DNA of 63,453 nucleotides, from positions 1 to 63,453 of IMG/VR virus record IMGVR_UViG_3300046028_006969, one strand, 5' to 3'. Both the position numbers and the translations under genes were made by a program. Positions 1-7,808 of this stretch are shown here, piece after piece. Within the stretch, counting starts at the first letter, position 1, and every line of letters begins with the position of its first letter. The notes beneath the pieces are model-generated. The model was not told the DNA's origin, ran no database searches, and saw nothing but the letters and a program-made list of their open reading frames with translations. The DNA comes from a virus.

Positions 1-1
1 T

Positions 2-796
2 GCAACATATGTTGCGGCTTTGGTAAAGGGTGAAAACCCTGAAGTTAAGGTTAACGCATCTGTGGCATTCCCATATGATGTGTTGAAGGGACGTATCTCC
101 AATTATGGAGTTACATTCAACAAGACCGAATTGGACTTGATTGAAGCACAATGGAATGCATTGCCTAACTATGTTGGGGATGCAAACATTCTGCCTCTGG
201 TTGACGTATCTGGTTCTATGACCTGCACCGCAAGTAAGACCGGTAAGTTGACTTGTTTGGAAGTTGCAGTCTCTTTGGGATTGTATCTTGCTGATAAGAA
301 CAGGGGTGCGTTCAAGGACACATTCTTGACCTTCTCCGGCAATCCAGAATTGTTGCACCTAAAGGGTGGTATCAATTCTAAGATTGACCAAATGGTTAAG
401 TCCAGCTGGGATATGAACACTGACCTGAACAAGGCCTTTGCAAAAATCCTAGATGTTGCTGTAAAAGGCAATGTAACACAAGAAGAAATGCCAGCAATGG
501 TGTTGATTCTGTCAGACATGCAATTTGATGCCTGCATCAAGCATGATGATTCTGCAATCGAAATGATTGCACGTATGTACGAAGCCTCAGGATACACTTT
601 GCCAAAGGTTGTATTCTGGAACTTGAATGCTTCATATGGCAATGCGCCTGTGAAGTTTGACAAGTCAGGTACTGCACTGGTGTCTGGTTTCTCTCCAGCC
701 GTGGTTAAGCCACTGCTTGCGGGTGACCTAGAAAACTTCACACCAGAATCCGTGATGTTGAAGACCATCATGGACGACCGTTACAAAGTGCTGTAA
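2..796 (+). CDS. DUF2828-like vWA-domain protein, 5' end outside window
   Basis: The frame is open to the left edge of the window, so the N-terminus is missing; the TTG at 20 is an internal codon, not a start. The visible part is a von Willebrand A-like domain with the MIDAS motif DVSGSM and a downstream LILSDMQFD strand, followed by a VVFWNLN segment. This pattern matches the C-terminal vWA half of DUF2828 proteins (related to TROVE/Ro-type proteins), which are found in phages and plants. The biochemical role is unknown; MIDAS vWA domains usually bind a metal and a partner protein. A GNRA-loop hairpin follows the stop. Confidence 0.75.
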   Translation, partial: ATYVAALVKGENPEVKVNASVAFPYDVLKGRISNYGVTFNKTELDLIEAQWNALPNYVGDANILPLVDVSGSMTCTASKTGKLTCLEVAVSLGLYLADKNRGAFKDTFLTFSGNPELLHLKGGINSKIDQMVKSSWDMNTDLNKAFAKILDVAVKGNVTQEEMPAMVLILSDMQFDACIKHDDSAIEMIARMYEASGYTLPKVVFWNLNASYGNAPVKFDKSGTALVSGFSPAVVKPLLAGDLENFTPESVMLKTIMDDRYKVL

Positions 797-802
797 CGCA
801 GT

Positions 803-820
803 GGGCACCGAAAGGTGTCC
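803..820 (+). terminator. Hairpin with GAAA tetraloop after the vWA gene
   Basis: A 7-bp stem (GGGCACC/GGTGTCC, one G-T pair) closes a GAAA loop seven bases after the stop codon and is followed by ATTTTG. The T-run is short, so this is a weak intrinsic terminator or a 3'-end stabilising hairpin. Confidence 0.4.
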
Positions 821-900
821 ATTTTGAAATACATTGCTGAAGTTGGTTCGGTTTGACAGGGAGATCCAATTGCCTATGTCGTTAGTGTATTTCAAAATGG
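819..900 (+). ncRNA. 15-bp perfect inverted repeat enclosing 52 nt, upstream of tRNAs
   Basis: The 15 bases at 819-833 are the exact reverse complement of 886-900. The 52 bases between them contain no ORF and are GC-richer than the arms. A transcript would form a long closed hairpin just before the tRNA cluster (tRNA-Leu begins at 905). It could be a processing signal for the tRNA precursor, a small RNA or a degenerate tRNA-like element. I do not recognise a known family. Confidence 0.35.
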
Positions 901-904
901 ATTT

Positions 905-989
905 GCGAGTGTGGCGTAATGGTAGCCGCATCAGACTTAAAATCTGAGGTCGTAATGGCGTGCCGGTTCGAGTCCGGCCACTCGCACCA
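905..989 (+). tRNA. tRNA-Leu (anticodon TAA)
   Basis: Acceptor strands GCGAGTG and CACTCGC pair perfectly and the 3' CCA is encoded. The anticodon loop CTTAAAA sits between TCAGA and TCTGA arms and gives anticodon TAA, reading UUA. The long variable arm (85 nt in total) is typical of class II leucine tRNAs. UUA is frequent in AT-rich phage genes, which fits a codon-supplementing role. Confidence 0.95.
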
Positions 990-1008
990 AAAGTTGTATA
1001 TATATTAT

Positions 1009-1084
1009 AGCAGAGTATGGAAGTGGTTATCCGTCTGGCCTCATAAGCCTGAAATCGCTGGTTCGAATCCAGCCTCTGCATCCA
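1009..1084 (+). tRNA. tRNA with CAT anticodon (Met, possibly fMet or Ile2)
   Basis: A 76-nt cloverleaf can be drawn with T-arm GCTGG-TTCGAAT-CCAGC, anticodon loop CTCATAA and an encoded CCA. Only six acceptor pairs form (GCAGAG/CTCTGC); position 1-72 is an A-A mismatch. The anticodon stem has one T-T mismatch. An unpaired 1-72 is a hallmark of bacterial initiator tRNA, but the three G-C pairs of initiator anticodon stems are absent, so elongator Met or a lysidine-modified Ile tRNA is also possible. Confidence 0.85.
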
Positions 1085-1088
1085 TCTT

Positions 1089-1162
1089 GCGGGATTAGTT
1101 TAATGGTAAAATTAGAGATTTCCAATCTCCAGTCATCAGTTCGATTCTGATATCCCGCTCCA
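1089..1162 (+). tRNA. tRNA-Gly (anticodon TCC)
   Basis: Acceptor strands GCGGGAT and ATCCCGC pair perfectly. The discriminator base is T and CCA is encoded. The loop TTTCCAA between GAGA and TCTC gives anticodon TCC, reading GGA. It lies five bases after the CAT tRNA, so the three tRNAs probably share one precursor. Confidence 0.95.
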
Positions 1163-1178
1163 CTAAAGTGTTTAACCA

Positions 1179-1186
1179 TATAAATA
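1179..1186 (+). promoter_or_regulatory. T4-type late promoter TATAAATA
   Basis: An exact match to the T4 late -10 element, read by sigma-gp55 with the sliding clamp. It lies downstream of the tRNA cluster and just upstream of a 39-codon membrane ORF. It also sits in the loop of a TAAAGTG/CACTTTA inverted repeat (1164-1170 and 1194-1200). Confidence 0.5.
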
Positions 1187-1190
1187 ATGG

Positions 1191-1310
1191 ATGCACTTTA
1201 ACATAATCATTACATTTAACGACTTATTGTTTTTACTGGGGTGTATACCTCTAGTAATGATATTTTGGGTAATGTTTAAAGACTGGTCAAACGACCGAAA
1301 TAGATACTAA
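1191..1310 (+). CDS. Putative 39-aa membrane protein
   Basis: ATG to TAA encodes a peptide starting MHFNIITFND, with a strongly hydrophobic stretch LLFLLGCIPLVMIFWVMF followed by a charged tail KDWSNDRNRY. This is the shape of a single-span membrane peptide. There is no obvious Shine-Dalgarno, and the ATG is only five bases after the late -10 element, so the start or the expression is uncertain. The stop overlaps the end of the convergent minus-strand gene by four bases. No function is assigned. Confidence 0.4.
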   Translation: MHFNIIITFNDLLFLLGCIPLVMIFWVMFKDWSNDRNRY

Positions 1311-1921
1311 CCACCTGACGTTACAGCCTTTGCCAATTCATTTTTCTGCTCTCGTTCTCTGTCGTCCTGTTGCTGTCTAAGGATTTTTTGGCGCGCCACA
1401 ACCTTTGCCTCATACGCTTTTTGTTCTTCAGCCATACTATAAAACTGAACACCCATCATAATAAATGCAGTAATAATAGTGCCGCCGGCCAATACATATA
1501 AAGACAGCATTCCGTATTGTGCCATCTTTTCTTTATGTGCTTGTTTGGCTTTTGCTAGTGCTTCTTCACCTTCACGTTTTTCTTGTAATAATCTAGTACG
1601 TTCAGCAATCATCTCCTGCCAAATTTGAGGTTTGCCAAGTTGCCAGTATATCATGTCTTTGAGTGCTCGTTCATCTTCACGCAATTGATTACTACGCATA
1701 GCAAACTCAAGTGCTTGGCGTCCTATTTCAGCATCTGATTTATTTAATGCGCCATGTTTGGCTTTGATACTAGCCATATGAACTTGGTCAGCGGCTTCAA
1801 AGAAATGTCCCACCTGGCCAATAATGCTGTTAACATCTTTGCCCATAGCAATGGCTTGTTTGATGCCACTAATTGCTGATTGTGCAGCAGTGAACGCTAG
1901 ACCAATAGTGATTGGATCCAT
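1307..1921 (-). CDS. Hypothetical membrane-anchored protein, likely virion-associated
   Basis: The 204-aa product begins MDPITIGLAFTAAQSAISG, with an Ala/Gly-rich N-terminal helix. A long charged helical region follows, then one strong transmembrane segment around residues 139-162 and a coiled-coil-like C-terminus rich in Q, E, R and K. The layout resembles hypothetical structural proteins of T4-like marine and freshwater phages, though I know no characterised member. It follows the 76-aa gene by three bases on the minus strand and shares its late promoter, which fits late expression. Confidence 0.75.
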   Translation of the reverse strand: MDPITIGLAFTAAQSAISGIKQAIAMGKDVNSIIGQVGHFFEAADQVHMASIKAKHGALNKSDAEIGRQALEFAMRSNQLREDERALKDMIYWQLGKPQIWQEMIAERTRLLQEKREGEEALAKAKQAHKEKMAQYGMLSLYVLAGGTIITAFIMMGVQFYSMAEEQKAYEAKVVARQKILRQQQDDREREQKNELAKAVTSGG

Positions 1922-1924
1922 TAT

Positions 1925-2155
1925 TTACCCACCCCTCTTACATATTTCTGGATACAATCTATTAGAGCAATCTTTTTTTGCCCATTCAACACAATCGACT
2001 TTACCCTCTTGCGGTGTATTTGACCATTTCCATCGTATGCAAATTAATACTTCATCTTTTTTCAAAGTGTTGTAAAGTAATATATTTTGATCCGCCTCTA
2101 TTGAGCTACATAGAATGATCGATGTTAGAATGGCCACAAAAATAATTTTAAACAT
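1925..2155 (-). CDS. Small exported or membrane-anchored Cys-rich protein
   Basis: I start at the ATG giving MFKIIFVAILTSIILCSS, a signal peptide or anchor. The alternative TTG start at 2194 adds 13 residues. The rest of the 76-aa product carries four Cys residues (in ICIRW, DCVEW, DCSN and ICKRG), suggesting disulphides in the periplasm. It is the first gene after the minus-strand TATAAATA at 2228-2235. Function unknown; a lysis-related or virion accessory role is possible. Confidence 0.65.
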   Translation of the reverse strand: MFKIIFVAILTSIILCSSIEADQNILLYNTLKKDEVLICIRWKWSNTPQEGKVDCVEWAKKDCSNRLYPEICKRGG

Positions 2156-2179
2156 TTCGATAAGTATACCAATAAATTG

Positions 2180-2208
2180 TTGACAACAGAACAAAAAAAT
2201 GATATACT
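2180..2208 (+). promoter_or_regulatory. Strong sigma70 promoter for the replication operon
   Basis: TTGACA at 2180-2185 and TATACT at 2203-2208 are separated by exactly 17 bp. Transcription would start near 2215, ahead of the Sm-like gene, gp43 and uvsX. The -35 lies inside TTGTTGACAACAG, a short palindrome. The region is shared with a late promoter on the opposite strand. Confidence 0.85.
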
Positions 2209-2227
2209 AACGCATCAAATCAACCAA

Positions 2228-2235
2228 TATTTATA
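2228..2235 (-). promoter_or_regulatory. T4-type late promoter, minus strand
   Basis: The reverse complement is TATAAATA, an exact T4 late -10 element. It would transcribe leftward into the genes at 2155-1925 and 1921-1307. It is 20 bp from the -10 of the divergent early promoter. Confidence 0.65.
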
Positions 2236-2245
2236 AGGAAGTGTC

Positions 2246-2554
2246 ATGGTAATTATTGTTTTAAAATTAATCACAGGCGAAGAAGTTCTTGGAGAAGTAC
2301 AATCCCAAAGTGAAACTGAATGGGTTTTGGAAAATCCTGTAGGTATTGCAGTTGTTCGTGGCCAAAATGGCCAACCTAATGTTGGATTTGCACCTTTTCC
2401 AATCCATGCACCACAAAAACCAGGAAGTGTTGTTGCTTTGGCAAAGAAACATGTGATATACTCTTACGTTCCTGCCGAGGATTTCATTACGAATTATAAT
2501 CAAATCTTTGGTTCTGGTATTGTTCTTCCACCATCAAAACAACTTATCGTTTAA
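2246..2554 (+). CDS. Sm-like small beta-barrel protein, first gene of replication operon
   Basis: This 102-aa protein begins MVIIVLKLITGEEVLGEV, the typical opening of Sm/LSm-like barrels, followed by alternating short strands and a C-terminal HVIYSYVPAEDFITNYNQIFGSG segment. Similar hypothetical proteins sit next to polymerase genes in T4-like phages. The start is preceded by AAGGAAG. Its stop overlaps the gp43 ATG by one base, implying translational coupling. RNA binding is an inference from the fold guess only. Confidence 0.7.
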   Translation: MVIIVLKLITGEEVLGEVQSQSETEWVLENPVGIAVVRGQNGQPNVGFAPFPIHAPQKPGSVVALAKKHVIYSYVPAEDFITNYNQIFGSGIVLPPSKQLIV

Positions 2555-5097
2555 TGCAATTTTATACTAATGTACAATGTTTCGGTAATAGTATTCTATA
2601 CCGAGGCGTAATGGATGGCAAAAGAGTTAAACAAAGAATTGACTATTCACCATCACTTTATATTCGCAGTAAAACTGGCCAGTATAAAACACTTGACGGT
2701 AAAACATTAGAACGTAAACGTTTCGATGACATTAGTGGTGCCCGTGAATACATCAAAGGTTTTAAAGATGTGTCCGGCGCACCTAAAATCTATGGAAACA
2801 ATCGTTATGAGTACGCCTTTATCGGTGAACAGCATAAAGATATGGTCGACTGGGACCAAGATAAAATCGTTATTGGAGTGGTTGATATTGAGGTTGGTTC
2901 AGAGAATGGTTTCCCTGATCCATATCTTGCGAATGAACCTATTACTGCCATCTGTTTGAAATATATTAATGGCCTGACAGTCGTTTTTGGCTGCGGTGAT
3001 TATGTTGTCCAAGGCAACGAAGTCTATATTAAGTGTAAAGATGAATGGACACTTTGCAAAAGATTTCTAAAACAATGGACTAATAATTGTCCTGATGTGT
3101 TGACTGGTTGGAACACCAAGTTTTTCGATATTCCTTATTTGATTAATCGTTTTCGTAAAATTGTTGGTGAAGAAGAAACTAAACTTTTATCGCCTTGGAA
3201 ATATATCACTGAACGTAAGACTATCATCAATGGTCGACCAATGACGGCATATGATATTGTTGGTGTTGCTTCACTTGACTATATTGAACTGTATCGTTGG
3301 TATGCTCCTAATGGTAAGTCACAGGAATCATATCGTTTGGATGCAATTGCGACTGCTGAGGTTGGTGAGACTAAACTATCATATGATGAATACGATAATC
3401 TGCATGAATTGTATCGTTTGAATTATCAAAAGTTTATTGAGTATAACATTAAAGACGTTGAGCTGATTATTAAACTGGAAGAAAAACTAAAACTATTGGA
3501 ATTGGGTTTAACTCTTGCATACGATACCAAGTGTAACTATGAAGATATATTTGCACAGACACGCATGTGGGATGCACTCACTTACAATCGTTTGATGCAA
3601 GATAAGATTGTTGTTCCTCCAAAAGAAACACAAGAAAAAGATGGTATGTTTGCCGGCGCATATGTTAAAGACCCACAAGTTGGACTACATGAATGGCTTG
3701 CATCATTTGACTTGAATAGTTTGTATCCTCATTTGATGATGCAATATAATATCTCACCAGAGACTTTGATTGAACCAGAAGATTACACACAAGAAATGCG
3801 TGATGTTATTTCTTCTGGTATAAGTGTTGATAAATTACTCACTAAGTCAGTTAACTTGTCAAATTTGAGTGGTGTAACAATTACACCTAACGGCCAATTC
3901 TTTCGTACAGATATTCAAGGTTTCTTACCAAAGATGATGGATGAAATGTATCAAGACCGTAAAAAGTTTAAGAAGATGATGCTGAATGCAAAGCAGGACT
4001 ATGAAAATGAAAAAGATGATTCTAAAAAGTATGAGATTGAAAAACGAATTGCTAGACTCAATAATCTTCAGCTTGCAAAAAAGGTTTCTCTTAATTCTGC
4101 TTATGGTGCTTTAGGTTCTCAATATTTCAGATTCTATGACTTGCGTATGGCCTTGGGTGTTACCACTGCCGGTCAATTGTCAATCAAATGGATTGAAAAT
4201 AAGATTAACGGTTACATGAACAAGTTACTGTCGTCAGAAGAAAAAGATTATGTCATTGCTTCTGATACAGATTCAATTTATTTAAAACTTGGGCCTTTGG
4301 TCAACAAAGTGTATGGTGTTGATGGTGTAGTTTCTATGCCGAAGACTAAAGTGATTGACTTTATGGACAAAGTTTGTAAAGACAAGATTGAGCCATACAT
4401 TAACGAATCATACAATGAGTTGGCTGAGTATGTACATGCGTATGCACAGAAGATGCAAATGAAACGTGAAGCATTGGCTGACAAAGGTATTTGGACTGCC
4501 AAGAAGCGTTACATCATGAACGTGTATGACAATGAAGGTGTTCGTTACAATGAACCTGACTTGAAAGTTATGGGTCTTGAAATGATTAAATCTTCCACTC
4601 CCGCCGCAGTTCGTAGTAAGATGAAAGAATCAATTTTAATTATGATCGGCGGCACGGAATTAGACATGCATAAGTTTATTGCAGATTTTAGAAAATACTT
4701 TATTGGATTGCCACCCGAAGATATTTCTTTCCCTCGTGGAATTAATGGCCTAAGTAAGTATTCCGATAGTAATAGTTTATACAAATCTGGAACACCAATT
4801 CATGTTAAAGGTGCAATTCTCTACAATCATTATCTCAAAGAAATGAAGTTAACAAAGAAGTATCCTCTAATCCAAGAAGGTGAAAAGATTAAGTTCTCAT
4901 ATTTGATTATGCCAAACCCATTTAAAGATACCGTTATCTCTTATCCAACACGGCTGCCAAAAGAATTTAACATTTCAAAATATATCGACTATAATACACA
5001 ATTCGAAAAGACTTTTCTGGAACCCATTAAAGTTATTTTAGATTGTATGGGTTGGTCGACCGAAAAACAGACTACACTAGATGACTTTTTTAATTAA
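2554..5097 (+). CDS. 43: Family B DNA polymerase (T4 gp43-like)
   Basis: The 847-aa protein has every family B motif. The 3'-5' exonuclease carries Exo I DIE (D111, E113), Exo II NTKFFD (D192) and Exo III YNIKD (D301). Polymerase motif A is FDLNSLYP (385-392), motif B is around KKVSLNSAYG (509-518) and motif C is ASDTDSIY (D571, D573), followed by a KKRY element. The C-terminus ends QTTLDDFFN, a canonical clamp-binding PIP-like motif (Q839 to F846). It is about 50 residues shorter than T4 gp43. It replicates the phage genome with proofreading, tethered to the sliding clamp. Confidence 0.98.
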   Translation: MQFYTNVQCFGNSILYRGVMDGKRVKQRIDYSPSLYIRSKTGQYKTLDGKTLERKRFDDISGAREYIKGFKDVSGAPKIYGNNRYEYAFIGEQHKDMVDWDQDKIVIGVVDIEVGSENGFPDPYLANEPITAICLKYINGLTVVFGCGDYVVQGNEVYIKCKDEWTLCKRFLKQWTNNCPDVLTGWNTKFFDIPYLINRFRKIVGEEETKLLSPWKYITERKTIINGRPMTAYDIVGVASLDYIELYRWYAPNGKSQESYRLDAIATAEVGETKLSYDEYDNLHELYRLNYQKFIEYNIKDVELIIKLEEKLKLLELGLTLAYDTKCNYEDIFAQTRMWDALTYNRLMQDKIVVPPKETQEKDGMFAGAYVKDPQVGLHEWLASFDLNSLYPHLMMQYNISPETLIEPEDYTQEMRDVISSGISVDKLLTKSVNLSNLSGVTITPNGQFFRTDIQGFLPKMMDEMYQDRKKFKKMMLNAKQDYENEKDDSKKYEIEKRIARLNNLQLAKKVSLNSAYGALGSQYFRFYDLRMALGVTTAGQLSIKWIENKINGYMNKLLSSEEKDYVIASDTDSIYLKLGPLVNKVYGVDGVVSMPKTKVIDFMDKVCKDKIEPYINESYNELAEYVHAYAQKMQMKREALADKGIWTAKKRYIMNVYDNEGVRYNEPDLKVMGLEMIKSSTPAAVRSKMKESILIMIGGTELDMHKFIADFRKYFIGLPPEDISFPRGINGLSKYSDSNSLYKSGTPIHVKGAILYNHYLKEMKLTKKYPLIQEGEKIKFSYLIMPNPFKDTVISYPTRLPKEFNISKYIDYNTQFEKTFLEPIKVILDCMGWSTEKQTTLDDFFN

Positions 5098-5105
5098 GGA
5101 ATAAA

Positions 5106-6140
5106 ATGAGTATATTAGACAAAATTAAAAAGAACAGCAGTATCAAAGATTCTGCAATTCTATCCAAATCAAAATTCTTTACAAATAAAGATATGATTCC
5201 AACAGCCGTGCCGATTATCAATGTTGCTTTGTCAGGAAAACTTGATGGTGGTTTAACTCCCGGACTCACAATGTGGGCAGGTCCATCAAAACACTTCAAG
5301 ACTGCTTTTTCACTATTGATGGCTAAATCTTATATGGACAAATATGAAGATGCTGCACTCTTGTTTTATGATTCTGAGTTTGGTACTCCACAGTCTTATT
5401 TCGATTCATTTGGTATTGATACTGAACGGGTACTTCACACACCACTTACTGATATCGAACAGTTGAAGTTTGATATTATGAAACAGTTGACAGATTTGGA
5501 ACGTGGTGAACACCTCATCATTGTTATTGATTCGATTGGTAATTTGGCTTCAAAGAAAGAAGTTGAAGATGCTTTAGCAGAAAAATCTGTAGCTGATATG
5601 AGTCGAGCTAAACAAGTTAAATCTTTGTTTCGCATGGTTACACCACATTTGAATATTAAAGATATTCCAATGATTGTAGTCAATCACACATACAAAGAAA
5701 TTGGTATGTTCCCTAAGGACATTGTTGGTGGCGGCACAGGTTCATATTATTCTGCTGACAACATTTTCATCCTTGGCCGTCAACAAGAAAAAGAAGGCAC
5801 CGAGATTGTCGGTTACAATTTTATTATCAATGTAGAAAAATCCCGTTATGTTAAAGAGAAATCTAAAATTCCTGTCACTGTATCTTTTGACGGTGGTATT
5901 AGCAAGTGGTCTGGCTTACTTGACATTGCTGTTGAATCTAAGCACGTAGTAAAACCTAGCAATGGTTGGTATTCAAAAGTAAATCCGGAAACTGGTGAAG
6001 TTGAAGATAAAAAATATCGTATAAAAGATACAGATACAAAAGATTTTTGGACTTCTATTTTAGAAGATGAAACTTTTCTAAAATTTGTTGAAGAAAAATA
6101 TAGTGTTACTTCTGGTAATATTATGCAAGAATCAAAATGA
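5106..6140 (+). CDS. uvsX: UvsX RecA-like recombinase
   Basis: The 344-aa protein has a RecA-core Walker A, GPSKHFKT (residues 59-66), close to the T4 UvsX version, and a Walker B strand HLIIVIDSIGNL. The acidic C-terminal tail suits interaction with UvsY/gp32-type partners. UvsX forms filaments on ssDNA and drives the strand invasion that starts recombination-dependent replication. It follows gp43 by eight bases with GGAATAAA before the ATG, and its stop overlaps the next gene by four bases. Confidence 0.97.
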   Translation: MSILDKIKKNSSIKDSAILSKSKFFTNKDMIPTAVPIINVALSGKLDGGLTPGLTMWAGPSKHFKTAFSLLMAKSYMDKYEDAALLFYDSEFGTPQSYFDSFGIDTERVLHTPLTDIEQLKFDIMKQLTDLERGEHLIIVIDSIGNLASKKEVEDALAEKSVADMSRAKQVKSLFRMVTPHLNIKDIPMIVVNHTYKEIGMFPKDIVGGGTGSYYSADNIFILGRQQEKEGTEIVGYNFIINVEKSRYVKEKSKIPVTVSFDGGISKWSGLLDIAVESKHVVKPSNGWYSKVNPETGEVEDKKYRIKDTDTKDFWTSILEDETFLKFVEEKYSVTSGNIMQESK

Positions 6141-6427
6141 TTGAAGGTATAGACTACTGTTTCATTTATCCTAAAGACGATAAAGAAACGGCACATATTA
6201 AGATTCTGGTGGGTGAATACAAGGATACCTTATTCAAATATGGTAAGGTATCTTTTAAAGAGTATGCCGATGGGCCCCATTTACTTTTTGCTTATTATGT
6301 GTTAGAATGTCCTGTAATGAAGCCGAAACTTCTGGAGAAGGATTCGGATTTTAAACAATATGCAGGCGATTTGTTGGTGGAATTAATGTCTGCCAATATA
6401 GATGAGGAAATAATTGATGCGACTTGA
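6137..6427 (+). CDS. Hypothetical protein between uvsX and gp41
   Basis: The 96-aa acidic protein begins MIEGIDYCFIYPKDD. It overlaps uvsX by four bases (ATGA) and the helicase gene by about 11, so it is translated inside the replication operon. T4 has gp40 in this slot and other T4-like phages have unrelated small proteins; I see no clear similarity to gp40. A replication accessory role is inferred from position only. Confidence 0.8.
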   Translation: MIEGIDYCFIYPKDDKETAHIKILVGEYKDTLFKYGKVSFKEYADGPHLLFAYYVLECPVMKPKLLEKDSDFKQYAGDLLVELMSANIDEEIIDAT

Positions 6428-7808
6428 ACAAACAATTTTAAAGCACCTGATTTACTCGGACGAATTTCTTAGAAAAGTTCTTCCATTCTTAAAAGAAGAA
6501 TACTTTTCAGACAGAACAGAAAAAGCAATTTTTAATGAAATTACATCATTCACTAATTCTTACAATTCAACACCGACGATTGAAGCAATTATATTGGCCG
6601 TCAAAGAAAGGCGTGATATCACGGATGTTGAAGTTGAGAAATCAGAAACTTATCTTAAAGAGGTTGAACAATCTAAGTCAGAAATATCCCAGATTCAATG
6701 GCTTGTTGACAAGACCGAAAAATTCTGCCAAGAGAAAGCAATCTACAATGCAGTATTGGGGTCTATTTCTATACTCGATGGGAAAGACAAGACCAACGAT
6801 AAAGGTCAGATTCCCAAGATACTATCGGATGCCTTAGGAGTAAGTTTTGATACATCTGTTGGACACGATTATTTGGAGAATGCCGATGAAAGATATGAAT
6901 TCTATCATAGAAAAGAAGAACGAATTCCCTTTGACCTCGACTACTTCAACAAAATCACCAAGGGCGGCCTTCCTGCCAAAACACTTAATATCGCCTTGGC
7001 TGGTACTGGTGTTGGTAAGTCCCTTTTTATGTGTCATGTTGCTGCCGGTGCTATGTCTCAGGGTCGTAATGTATTGTATATCACAATGGAAATGGCTGAA
7101 GAAAAAATAGCAGAACGTATTGACGCAAATTTGTTGAATGTATCCTTAGACGATTTACAGGATCTTCCAAAAGAAATGTATGATAAGAAAGTTGCTAAGG
7201 TTAAATCTAAGACAACAGGCAAACTAATCATCAAAGAATATCCAACTGCATCAGCTTCTGCAACACACTTTAGAACACTATTGAATGAACTATATCTTAA
7301 AAAGTCTTTTAGGCCTGATATTATTTTTATTGATTATCTCAATATTTGTTGTTCTGCTAGAATCAAACCCGGAGCAAGTATTAATTCCTATACCTACGTC
7401 AAGTCAATCGCTGAAGAACTGCGAGGTCTTGCAGTTGAATTCGGAGTACCAGTTGTATCTGCGACACAAACAACAAGAAGTGGATTTACTTCTTCCGACC
7501 CAGGACTTGAAGATACAAGTGAATCTTTTGGTTTGCCAGCGACAGCTGATTTGATGTTTGCCTTGATTACTTCGGAAGAATTGGAAGAACTGGGCCAGAT
7601 TATGGTCAAACAATTGAAGAACAGATACAATGATCCTACATATTACAAACGATTCACTCTTGGTGTTGATAGAAGTAAAATGAGATTATATGATGTTGAA
7701 CAATCTGGCCAAGATGGATTGGCCGATTCTGGTCACGATAAACCAGTGAATACTTTTGGTGACAGAGAACAAAAGGCTAAAAAATCATTTGATGGTTTCA
7801 AAATATGA
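6417..7808 (+). CDS. 41: Replicative DNA helicase (T4 gp41, DnaB family)
   Basis: I choose ATG 6417 (MRLEQTILKH) over TTG 6414. The N-terminal helical domain is followed by a RecA-like core with Walker A ALAGTGVGKS near residues 194-202 and a Walker B strand DIIFIDYLN. A conserved SATQTTRSG segment and an arginine-bearing C-terminus complete the DnaB pattern. At 463 aa it matches T4 gp41. It unwinds the fork as a hexamer with the primase encoded at 27600. The stop overlaps the next ATG. Confidence 0.97.
   Translation: MRLEQTILKHLIYSDEFLRKVLPFLKEEYFSDRTEKAIFNEITSFTNSYNSTPTIEAIILAVKERRDITDVEVEKSETYLKEVEQSKSEISQIQWLVDKTEKFCQEKAIYNAVLGSISILDGKDKTNDKGQIPKILSDALGVSFDTSVGHDYLENADERYEFYHRKEERIPFDLDYFNKITKGGLPAKTLNIALAGTGVGKSLFMCHVAAGAMSQGRNVLYITMEMAEEKIAERIDANLLNVSLDDLQDLPKEMYDKKVAKVKSKTTGKLIIKEYPTASASATHFRTLLNELYLKKSFRPDIIFIDYLNICCSARIKPGASINSYTYVKSIAEELRGLAVEFGVPVVSATQTTRSGFTSSDPGLEDTSESFGLPATADLMFALITSEELEELGQIMVKQLKNRYNDPTYYKRFTLGVDRSKMRLYDVEQSGQDGLADSGHDKPVNTFGDREQKAKKSFDGFKI

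Noticed and set aside
169-771. 200-codon minus-strand ORF
   Set aside because: It lies wholly inside the vWA gene on the other strand, has no ribosome site, and its product shows no domain.
728-1081. 117-codon minus-strand ORF
   Set aside because: It is the antisense of the tRNA cluster; the typical GRTRTGTP-like peptide is a translation of tRNA reverse complements.
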